From positions 1-54,897 of the forward strand of contig WSZJ01000012.1 of the NCBI GenBank assembly GCA_009773755.1: a stretch of DNA of 54,897 nucleotides, given 5' to 3'. Made by a program: the position numbers and the translations under genes. Below, piece after piece: positions 15,866-23,749 of this stretch (positions within the stretch are counted from its first letter, which is position 1; each line of letters starts with the position of its first letter). Under the pieces are notes generated by a model. That model ran no database searches, was not told the DNA's origin, and was given only the letters and a program-made list of their open reading frames with translations. This DNA is from Planctomycetota bacterium (lineage in GTDB: Bacteria; Planctomycetota; MHYJ01; WSZJ01).

Positions 15866-16759
15866 TTACTTCGGGGCTTTCTCGGCCGCCTTGGCCGCCG
15901 CGGGATCGAATCCCTTCTTCAGGCAGGAGACTTCCCAGCGCGCCTGCGACGCGACGCCGAGAACGGATTTCTCCGCGACGACGCCTCCCTTGATGTCGAC
16001 CTTGAGAGCGCAGTGCGCCACCTGCGAGTAAGAGACTTTTCCGCTCTTGAAGGCCTCGCGCGGGATCTTGTTGGCCGCGTCCTTGGGCTGGTCGGCCGTC
16101 TCCAGCTTCACGCGGGCGCAATTGTCGCCGCTCACCGTCTCGGAGCCGTCCGCGCGCATGTCGAGCTCCTCCTGGTTGCCGATATAGAGCGTCCGTTTCC
16201 ACTCTTTCCCCTTGCCCGGCGCGGTGTGGAAGATCAGCTCCAGCCACTCGCGAGGCAGCGTCGGGTCGTGGAAGAGGTTCGCGGCGCTGTTCTTCACGGT
16301 GGTGGACTTTTCGATCTTGATGTCGCAGGTCTTCGGCCAGGCCTCGAGCGAGCAGGAAAGGATGGCGCCGTCCGCGCCGACCGACGCGGTGAAGGTGACG
16401 CCCTTGATCGCGGCGTAACGGACGAGCCCCGTCACGCACTCCTTGTCCTTCTTCGTGTCGAACTTGAGTTTCCCGCCGGAATCGACGGTGGTTTCGACCG
16501 AGACGGCCTCGACGGAAAACGTCCACGCCGCGGTGCCGTCGGCGGCAACGGACGTGCAGGTGCCCTTCAGGTCGATCGCCTCAGACTGAGACGAGAGATC
16601 GGGCATCCCCGCGCCTCAGCCGTATTGCTTGGTTCCGGTCTGGCCGGTCAGCTCGGAGCCCAGGCCCCACGTGACCGTGGTGCCGGCTTGGGTGTCGCCG
16701 GCAAACTCGGGGGCTGCGAGAGCGGCAGCGAGGATGAAGGCGGGAAGTTGGACGCGCAT
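15866..16759 (-). CDS. Secreted protein of unknown function, interrupted by an in-frame TGA
   Basis: From ATG 16759, with GAGGAG upstream, the frame encodes a signal peptide (MRVQLPAFILAAALAAPEFA) and a short mature stretch ending KQYG. A TGA follows at 16618-16616, and the same frame continues without further stops for about 250 codons (GAGMPDLSSQSEAIDLKG and onward to 15866). Signal and body therefore belong together, and TGG (Trp) to TGA would explain the break. The body contains several Cys (KGTCTSV, DKECVTG, LSCSLE, KTCDI, DNCARV, AHCALK, VSCLKK), consistent with disulfides in an exported domain. No family is recognised. The shorter translation starting at 16606 would lack an export signal. 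Confidence 0.65.
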
Positions 16760-17014
16760 GGTCAGGCTCCTCGTGAAGGTGGGACAGATCGGGGTGCAAC
16801 TCGCGTGCCCCGGGATGATACTGCAACACGCACCGGATCAAGCACTTGTGGCGAAGTCAATCCTCTGCCGTGTCACGAAGCTATGCATTCCTGCTGAGAG
16901 GCTTGACACTTTCCAGGGCAGAGAGTCCAAACGTCAGAAGACTCGTCGGATCGAAAGGCATTGATTTCCCGCCCGCGCCTTGTTCGGATGCCGTTCATTC
17001 CCCGCGGAGCCGTC

Positions 17015-19363
17015 ATGACCAAGGTCGCCGAAATCCTCGAATCTCTCGACTACGGCCCCGCACCGGAGGCTTCCGCCCCCGCCGACCGCTGGCTCGATGC
17101 GCACGGCCGCTCGCTCAGCCACTTCATCGACGGCGCATTCGTCGCGGGAAGCGCGCATTTCGAGTCGGTCAACCCGGCCTCGGGAAAGTCGACCGCGAAG
17201 ATCGCGCAGGCGACGAAAGAGGAAGTCGACGCCGCGGTCGCGGCCGCGCGGAAGGCGCTTCCCGCGTGGTCGAAGGCATCGGGGCACGAGCGGGCGAAGG
17301 TTCTCTACGCGATCGCGCGGCAGGTGCAGAAGCACTCGAGGCTTCTGGCCGTGCTGGAGTCGATGGACAACGGGAAGCCGATCCGCGAAACGCGGGACAT
17401 CGACGTGCCGCTGGTGGCGCGGCACTTCTATCACCATGCGGGTTGGGCGCAGCTCGCGGCGACGGAGTTCGCGGGGTACGGGCCGGTCGGCGTCGTCGGG
17501 CAGATCATCCCGTGGAACTTTCCGCTGCTGATGCTGGCGTGGAAGATCGCGCCGGCGATCGCAATGGGGAACACGGTCGTGCTCAAGCCCGCGGAGTTCA
17601 CGAGCGTCACGGCGATTGCCTTCGCGGAGCTCTGCGTCGCGGCGGGTGTTCCGGCGGGCGTCGTGAACATCATCACGGGGGACGGAAAGACCGGCGCGGC
17701 GCTCGTCGAACACCCCGGGATCGACAAGATCGCGTTCACCGGATCGACCGACGTCGGGCGGATCATCCGAAAGGCCACGGCGGGAAGCGGCAAGAAGCTG
17801 TCGCTCGAGCTCGGCGGCAAGTCGCCCTTCGTCGTCTTCGAGGACACGGACCTCGACTCCGCCGTCGAGGGCGTCGTCGACGCGATCTGGTTCAACCAGG
17901 GACAGGTCTGTTGCGCCGGCTCGCGACTGCTGGTGCAGGAGTCGGTGCACGACCGCTTCGTGAAAAAACTTCGCGACCGCATGGAGAAGCTCCGCGTCGG
18001 CGATCCGCTCGACAAGGCCGTGGACATCGGCGCGATCGTCGCGCCCGTTCAGCTCGACCGTATCAAGGAGCTCGTCGCGAAGGGCGTCGAAGAGGGCGCG
18101 AAGCTCTGGCAGCCGTCGTGGGCGTGCCCGAAGGAAGGGTGCTTCTACCCGCCCACGTTGTTCACCAACGTTTCCCCCGCGGCGACCATCGCGCAGGTCG
18201 AGATCTTCGGCCCCGTCCTCGTCGCGATGCCCTTCCGCACGCCCGCCGAAGCGATCCAGCTCGCCAACAACACGCGCTTCGGCCTCGCCGCGTCGGTCTG
18301 GACCGAGAACGTGAACCTCGCGCTCGACTACGCGCGGAAAATCAAAGCCGGCACCGTCTGGATCAACTCGACAAACCTTTTCGACGCCGCCGCAGGCTTC
18401 GGCGGCTACCGCGAGAGCGGCTTCGGCAGGGAGGGCGGGCGCGAGGGGATCTGGGAGTACGTGAAGCGGGAGCCCTCGGGGAAAACGGCTTCGCTGAAGA
18501 AGGTGAAACCGGCGAAGGCGGCGGCAGCGATCGACAGAACGGCCAAGCTGTTCATCGGCGGCAAGCAGGCGCGCCCGGACTCCGGCTATTCGCTCGTCGT
18601 CAACGACGCGCAGGGCCGGCCGATCGGCGAAGTCGGCGACGGCAACCGCAAGGACATCCGCAACGCCGTCGAGGCCGCGCACGCCGCCGAGTCGTGGGCT
18701 TTCGCGACGGCGCACAACCGCGCGCAAGTCCTCTACTATGTCGCCGAAAACCTCTCCGCCCGCGCCGAAGAGTTCGCGCACCGCATCGAGCGCATGACCG
18801 GCCGCGAAGGCCGCGTCGAAGTCGACGCCGCCGTCTCGCGCCTCTTCACCTGCGCCGCCTGGGCAGACAAGTTCGACGGCGCCGTCCACAACGTCCCGCT
18901 TCGCGGCCTCACGATTGCGAACATCGAGCCCATGGGCGTCATCGGAATCGCGTGCCCCGACGAGGTCCCGCTTCTCGGATTCGTCTCCCTCGTCGCCCCC
19001 GCCATCGCGATGGGGAACACCGTCGTCGCCGTCCCGAGCGAAAAACACCCGCTCGCCGCCACGGATCTTTACCAGGTCCTCGAAACCTCGGATCTGCCCG
19101 CCGGCGTCGTCAACGTCGTCACGGGCAAACGTGACGCGCTCGCCAGAGTCCTCGCAGGCCACGACGACGTCGACGCCCTGTGGTTCTTCGGCTCGCAGGA
19201 CGGCGCCAAGGCCGCCGAAGCGGCCAGCGCGGGGAACATGAAGCGCACCTGGTGCGACTGGAAGGCGAAGCGGAATTGGTTCGACGCGGCGGACGGCGAG
19301 GGGCCGGAGTTCCTGCGCGAAGCGTCCCAGGTGAAGAACATCTGGACGCCGAGCGGGGAGTGA
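17015..19363 (+). CDS. Two-domain aldehyde dehydrogenase, ALDH16 type
   Basis: This 782-aa enzyme holds a full NAD-dependent aldehyde dehydrogenase domain (about 1-495), with Glu265 in LELGGKSPF and the catalytic Cys299 in NQGQVCCAGSR. A second, shortened ALDH domain (about 510-780) keeps the Rossmann-type region (GVIGIACPDEVPLLGF) but has no GQxCxAG block. That arrangement is the hallmark of ALDH16. The second half is structural in characterised ALDH16 proteins. With deoC upstream the likely substrate is acetaldehyde from deoxyribose breakdown (inference). ATG 17015 has a CGGAG site; MPFIPRG at 16988 is an alternative start. Confidence 0.9.
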   Translation: MTKVAEILESLDYGPAPEASAPADRWLDAHGRSLSHFIDGAFVAGSAHFESVNPASGKSTAKIAQATKEEVDAAVAAARKALPAWSKASGHERAKVLYAIARQVQKHSRLLAVLESMDNGKPIRETRDIDVPLVARHFYHHAGWAQLAATEFAGYGPVGVVGQIIPWNFPLLMLAWKIAPAIAMGNTVVLKPAEFTSVTAIAFAELCVAAGVPAGVVNIITGDGKTGAALVEHPGIDKIAFTGSTDVGRIIRKATAGSGKKLSLELGGKSPFVVFEDTDLDSAVEGVVDAIWFNQGQVCCAGSRLLVQESVHDRFVKKLRDRMEKLRVGDPLDKAVDIGAIVAPVQLDRIKELVAKGVEEGAKLWQPSWACPKEGCFYPPTLFTNVSPAATIAQVEIFGPVLVAMPFRTPAEAIQLANNTRFGLAASVWTENVNLALDYARKIKAGTVWINSTNLFDAAAGFGGYRESGFGREGGREGIWEYVKREPSGKTASLKKVKPAKAAAAIDRTAKLFIGGKQARPDSGYSLVVNDAQGRPIGEVGDGNRKDIRNAVEAAHAAESWAFATAHNRAQVLYYVAENLSARAEEFAHRIERMTGREGRVEVDAAVSRLFTCAAWADKFDGAVHNVPLRGLTIANIEPMGVIGIACPDEVPLLGFVSLVAPAIAMGNTVVAVPSEKHPLAATDLYQVLETSDLPAGVVNVVTGKRDALARVLAGHDDVDALWFFGSQDGAKAAEAASAGNMKRTWCDWKAKRNWFDAADGEGPEFLREASQVKNIWTPSGE

Positions 19364-19388
19364 ACGGGTCCGGCGCGCCCTCCTGAGG

Positions 19389-22313
19389 CTACCTGCCTGC
19401 TTTCGCCTCGACTTCCTTGAGGTGCTTTTCCGCGTTCGCTTTCTGTGGCCAGTCGGGCTTGGCAACCTCCAGCGCCTTTTTCGCGTCCCGGATTGCGCCC
19501 GGAATGTCACCCGTGTCTTCGAGGCAGACGCTGCGCAGGTAGTAGCCGTCTGGCGAAGACGGATCCAGCCGGATGACCGCGGTGAAGTCCTCGGCGGCTT
19601 CGCCCAGTCGCTTGAGCTGCATGCGGACGAGGCCTCGGCTGAAGCGGGCATCGCAGAGATCGGGGTTCTTCGCAATCGCGGCATCCAGGTCGGCGGCGCC
19701 GCCGGCGCGGTCGCCGTTGCGGAATTTCTCGAAGCCGCGGGCGGCGAGGGCGCCCGCGTAGTCCTGATTGAGCTTGAGGGCCTCGTCGAAGCACCGGATC
19801 GCCTCGGCGCGGTCCTTGCGACTCACGAAAATCGCTCCCCGGTTGAACCAGGCTATCGCCGCACCGGCGCCTCCCTCGCGGATGACGGCGTCGTAATCCG
19901 CGAGCGCGAGGTCAGCGCGCCCCTGGCCGGTCCTGGCGACGCCTCGCTGGAGCAGGATCTCGGGATCGCCCGGGCGGCGCTTCAGCGCTTCCTCCAGGTC
20001 TCCATGGGCGGAGTCCCACTGGCGGAGCTCGCAGCGGACGAGCGCCCGGTTGAGAAGGTAGGTCGCGTCGGATCGGACCGCGATCGCCGCGTCGAAATCG
20101 GATATCGCACCGGAGAAGTCGCGCAGCAGCCGCTTCACATGCCCCCGGTTGTTGAGCGCGTCCGCATGGCGCGGCTCGGACGCCAGGAGCAGGTCGAGAT
20201 CGGCGACCGCGGCGGGCCAGTCTGCAGCGGCCATCGACAGGAAAGCGCGGTTGAAGAGGGCGGGGACGTAGCCGGGCCGGACGCGAAGCGCAGCGTCGAG
20301 GTCCTTGCGGGCGCGCGCAGCGTCGCCTCGCTCGCTTGAGAGGGCCGACCGGTCGAGCAGGAGTCGCGCCGACAGCGGCATCCGCGAGAGCCCTTCCTCG
20401 ACCAGCGACAACTGAGAGGCCGCATCCTTCGCAAAATGCGCTCGCCACTGGAGCAGCTCCGCCGAAGGCTCCTTCGCGTGCGCGGCTTCGAGAATCCGGC
20501 ACGCGGCAGCCGTGTCCCGGCGGACGTACGCCTCCAGAAGAGCCCGCGACAGCGCTTCGGATTCGTCCTCCTCCGCCGATCGCGTGAGTCCCCAGCGGCG
20601 CGCCCAGTCCTCCCCGGTCCCTGGCGCCAGCCCTTTCGCCAGGCTCGCTCGCGCCGCATCGACCAGCCCCGTCGACCCGGCCTCCGCTTCCGCCTTCCGG
20701 TCGCGCGGCACCGCGATCGCGTCGCGGTACTTCTCGAGGAAGACGCGGCCGCGAAGCGCGTGGGCCGGCGCGAAGCCGGGATTCTGCTTCAGGGCATCGG
20801 CCAGGTCTTCTTCCGCTTTCGCAAGTTCTCCAAGGTACAGCCGGCCGCGTGCGCGGACGTAGAGCGCCTGCGGATGGCCCGGGTGGCGGGCGAGGAAGGC
20901 GCCCACCGCGGCGACCGCCTTTTGCAACTTTTCGGTGACGCGCACCGGGTCGTTCGCGGCGATGCTGAATCCCTGCCGCGCCAGCAGGATGTCGGCCTGA
21001 AGAGCGCCGAGTTCCCGGAGAGCCTCCTCGGTTTCGGCCGAGGAGACGGCCTGCTCGACTTTTTCGCGTTCAGCGCGCTGCCGGTCCTTTTTTTCGGCAA
21101 AGAGTTTCGGCCCCAGGTACGCAGCGATGCCGGCGGCGAGGAAGAGGCCGAACGCGCCGACGGTGACGAGCGCGCGATGGCGCCGCGCCCATTTCGTCGC
21201 GAGGTAGATGGCCGACGCCGGGCGGGCGACGATCGGCCTTCCTTCGAGCCATCGGTCGAGGTCGTCCGCCAGCTCCGCGGCCGATGCGTAGCGCCGCTCG
21301 CGCTCCTTCTCGAGGCAGCGAAGCACGATCGTGTCGAGATCCGGGTCGAGCCCGCGGACGGCCAGGCGCGGCGGCACGGGATCGGTGCCGGCCACCTTCA
21401 TCAGGATTTCGTAGACGTCCTTGCCGCTGAAGGGCGGCCGGCCCGTGAACATTTCGTAAAGGGTCGCGCCCAGTCCGTAGACATCCGCGCGCGCGTCCAC
21501 GCCCGCCGGCCCGCCTTCCGCCTGTTCGGGCGCCATGTAGCCGGGAGTGCCCACGACGCTGCCGGTCGCGGATATTGAGGAAGCGCCGCCCGCCGGCCGC
21601 GCGAGCCCGAAATCCATCACGTAGACGCGCCCGGCCGGGTCTGCCATGAGATTCGCCGGTTTCAGGTCCCTGTGGATGACGCCCTGCTCGTGCGCGTGCT
21701 GCACCGCCCGCGATGCGTCCCGGAGAAGCCGCACGCCGTCGCGCAGCGGACCTTTCCAGCGCCCCGACAGCGTGGCGCCTGGGACGAGCTGCATGGCGAT
21801 GAAGTGGCGACCGTCGCGCTCGCCGATTTCGTAGACGGACGCGATGTTCGGGTGGCTGAGACCGGCGACGAGCCGCGCCTCGCGCTCGAATCGCGCGATT
21901 TCCGCGGGGTCGTCCTGCTTGAGGAACTTCAGCGCCACCCAGCGTCCAAGCTCGCGGTCCCACCCCTTCCAGACTTCACCCATCCCGCCCGAGCCCAGCC
22001 GCGAGACGCGCACGTAGCGCCCGAAGGCGTTGCGCGGCTCGGCCGCAGCCGCGCGAGCTTCTTCGGGCAGCTTCGGTCCTCCGCCGTGCGGCGCCCCGGC
22101 GGCCGGGGTTGCGCGAAGAGTCTCGTGCGTGGCAAGGTATCCGGCCGCGACGAGCAGAGCCATGACGGATGGGACTGCTCCGCCGCGTGCCTCCGCTTCA
22201 CGCCTTCTCTGCAGGCATTCGTCGACCTGGGCGCGCGTGACGGCGCCATCGCGCAGAAGTTGCGCGATGGCGCGGTCGGGTCCGGAGAGGGTGACGTCGT
22301 CGGATGAGGGCAT
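19389..22313 (-). CDS. Ser/Thr protein kinase with transmembrane helix and TPR array
   Basis: This 974-aa receptor-like kinase has an N-terminal region of about 100 residues (helix-rich, possibly a sensor or docking module). A complete kinase domain follows at about 100-370: RLGSGGMGEV loop, VALKFLK lysine, VIHRDLKPANL catalytic loop, DFG and GYMAPEQ. A membrane helix (about 395-415, HRALVTVGAFGLFLAAGIAAYL) precedes roughly 550 residues of tetratricopeptide repeats, with typical A..NNRGHVKRLLRDFSGA-like units. The topology puts the kinase in the cytoplasm and the TPRs outside, a common planctomycete and myxobacterial layout. No partner phosphatase is nearby. ATG 22313; the gene converges with the dehydrogenase. 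Confidence 0.93.
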   Translation of the reverse strand: MPSSDDVTLSGPDRAIAQLLRDGAVTRAQVDECLQRRREAEARGGAVPSVMALLVAAGYLATHETLRATPAAGAPHGGGPKLPEEARAAAAEPRNAFGRYVRVSRLGSGGMGEVWKGWDRELGRWVALKFLKQDDPAEIARFEREARLVAGLSHPNIASVYEIGERDGRHFIAMQLVPGATLSGRWKGPLRDGVRLLRDASRAVQHAHEQGVIHRDLKPANLMADPAGRVYVMDFGLARPAGGASSISATGSVVGTPGYMAPEQAEGGPAGVDARADVYGLGATLYEMFTGRPPFSGKDVYEILMKVAGTDPVPPRLAVRGLDPDLDTIVLRCLEKERERRYASAAELADDLDRWLEGRPIVARPASAIYLATKWARRHRALVTVGAFGLFLAAGIAAYLGPKLFAEKKDRQRAEREKVEQAVSSAETEEALRELGALQADILLARQGFSIAANDPVRVTEKLQKAVAAVGAFLARHPGHPQALYVRARGRLYLGELAKAEEDLADALKQNPGFAPAHALRGRVFLEKYRDAIAVPRDRKAEAEAGSTGLVDAARASLAKGLAPGTGEDWARRWGLTRSAEEDESEALSRALLEAYVRRDTAAACRILEAAHAKEPSAELLQWRAHFAKDAASQLSLVEEGLSRMPLSARLLLDRSALSSERGDAARARKDLDAALRVRPGYVPALFNRAFLSMAAADWPAAVADLDLLLASEPRHADALNNRGHVKRLLRDFSGAISDFDAAIAVRSDATYLLNRALVRCELRQWDSAHGDLEEALKRRPGDPEILLQRGVARTGQGRADLALADYDAVIREGGAGAAIAWFNRGAIFVSRKDRAEAIRCFDEALKLNQDYAGALAARGFEKFRNGDRAGGAADLDAAIAKNPDLCDARFSRGLVRMQLKRLGEAAEDFTAVIRLDPSSPDGYYLRSVCLEDTGDIPGAIRDAKKALEVAKPDWPQKANAEKHLKEVEAKAGR

Positions 22314-22454
22314 GCGAGATCGTGAGGCTACGTCGCGGCGGGAGCGGGTTCAACGGCTGCCCGCAGATCGTCCCGGGCGTTTTTTCGCAGGCGCGATCCC
22401 GGTGCCCTGGGATAAACGGCCCCCTGTTGCGGCGGTCCTGGCGAATCAGGCCGA

Positions 22455-22868
22455 TCAGGGCTTGAGAAGCTTCTGCGTCGCCTCGTCGTTCCTCAACTTC
22501 AATGAAGTCTCCTTGCCGTCCGCCTGGAGAATCGTGTGCGTGGTATCGGATTCGCCCAGGAGCATGAGCCCGGAGCCGTCCACCGAAGTGGTGAGCTTGA
22601 CCCGCGGCTTTCCGTCGGGCGTGATCAGCCGGAAGATGACGGTCTCCGGGTACCCGACCGTGCCGTCGGGCATCTTGAAAGTCTCGTTCGCGGGCGCCGT
22701 CGTGATCTGAGCGCGCAGCCGGCCCTGGTCGTCGACGATCTCGAGGCCGCGGCCGCGGAGCATCGGCGCTTCGGACTCGGCGCCGGCGTTCTGGTTCGGG
22801 ACGGCTTGATACGCGAGGCAGCCGAGATTGAAGACCGTGAGGGCCCAGAGAACGCGATTCGATTTCAT
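22455..22868 (-). CDS. Small exported or membrane-anchored protein of unknown function
   Basis: This 137-aa protein begins with a hydrophobic segment (MKSNRVLWALTVFNLGCLAY). An exported beta-rich domain follows, with LEIVDDQGRLRAQI, VIFRLITPDGKPRVKL and GSGLMLLGESDTTH. Short proteins of this look occur in several phyla without known function. ATG 22868 has an AGGAGGAG site; the long upstream extension of the frame is rejected because it is Arg/Pro-rich shadow sequence. It lies upstream of the kinase gene on the same strand, separated by 141 bases, so co-transcription is possible. Confidence 0.75.
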   Translation of the reverse strand: MKSNRVLWALTVFNLGCLAYQAVPNQNAGAESEAPMLRGRGLEIVDDQGRLRAQITTAPANETFKMPDGTVGYPETVIFRLITPDGKPRVKLTTSVDGSGLMLLGESDTTHTILQADGKETSLKLRNDEATQKLLKP

Positions 22869-22951
22869 GATCCACTCCTCCTGAGTTGATGATTCATTAG
22901 ACAGCCTGCCGGACCTCCGCGTTAACGGGAAACTGAGAGAGGCGTTTCGTA

Positions 22952-23743
22952 ATGACAGACCGTTTCGAACGCTACGTCGCCATCGGGGACAGCTCCACCG
23001 AGGGGCTCGAAGACCCGGACGGGGCGGGCGGGTACCGCGGCTGGGCGAACCGGCTGGCGGAACGCGTCGCAGAGGTCCAGGGCTCGCTTCTCTACGCAAA
23101 CCTCGGCGTGCGCGGGAAGACTTCGCGCGAGATCCGCGATGAACAGCTCGCCCCCGCCCTTGAAATGAAGCCCGATCTCGCAACGGTCTTCGCGGGCTCG
23201 AACGACATGCTGGAGCGGGGGTTCGACCCGGGCGCGCTTCAGGACGAACTCGCTCGCATTTTCGGGTCGCTCGTCGCAGCGGAAGCGGTGGTGCTGACCT
23301 TCACGCTGCCGGACCTGACCGGCGTGATGCCAATCGGCCGCCTGCTGTCGCGACGGGTGCGCGCCATGAACGACGCGATCCGGGACGCCTCCGCCTCGAC
23401 GGGAGCCCGCCTCGTCGACTTCGCGGCGCACTCCATCGGCTCCGACCCGCGGCTCTGGACCGAGGACCGCTTCCACGTCAACGCCGAAGGCCACGCGCGG
23501 ATCGCGGCGGCGCTCGCCCAGGCGCTCGGGCTGCCCGGAAGCGACGACGCCTGGAAGCGGCCGCTGCCGGGGGCCGACGCGCGGACCCGCTGGGCGCGCT
23601 GGGTCGAAACCGGCCGGTGGTACCGGCGGCATCTGCTGGGCCGCGTCTGGCCGGGCCGCGCCGACACCGAGTCGCTCCGCGCCAAGCGCCCGCGACTGGA
23701 GCCGGTTCCTCTCATGCTCGAGGCAACCAGCCATGGACGGTGA
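22952..23743 (+). CDS. SGNH/GDSL-family hydrolase
   Basis: This 263-aa esterase-like enzyme has all four SGNH blocks: AIGDSSTEG (nucleophile Ser, residues 11-19), NLGVRGKTSREI (Gly), FAGSNDML (Asn) and DRFHVNAEGH (catalytic Asp/His). There is no signal peptide, so it probably acts in the cytoplasm. The C-terminal 60 residues are Arg/Trp-rich and not part of the core fold. It is divergent from the small anchored protein, and its stop lies six bases from the end of the convergent otsBA gene. The substrate (lipid, sugar ester or peptidoglycan acyl group) cannot be deduced. Confidence 0.9.
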   Translation: MTDRFERYVAIGDSSTEGLEDPDGAGGYRGWANRLAERVAEVQGSLLYANLGVRGKTSREIRDEQLAPALEMKPDLATVFAGSNDMLERGFDPGALQDELARIFGSLVAAEAVVLTFTLPDLTGVMPIGRLLSRRVRAMNDAIRDASASTGARLVDFAAHSIGSDPRLWTEDRFHVNAEGHARIAAALAQALGLPGSDDAWKRPLPGADARTRWARWVETGRWYRRHLLGRVWPGRADTESLRAKRPRLEPVPLMLEATSHGR

Positions 23744-23749
23744 AGCGGA

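Noticed and set aside
16616-16618. Selenocysteine insertion at the in-frame TGA
   Set aside because: No selenium gene or conserved Cys-aligned site is visible and the neighbouring residues (GxG) do not suggest a redox centre; a Trp codon change is simpler.
14029-19363. A bacterial microcompartment for aldehyde metabolism
   Set aside because: DeoC and aldehyde dehydrogenase suggested it, but no shell-protein gene occurs anywhere in the window.
16934-19684. Minus-strand open frame of 916 codons opposite the aldehyde dehydrogenase
   Set aside because: High G+C content leaves stop-free antisense frames; composition is unlike protein and the plus strand encodes a complete ALDH16.
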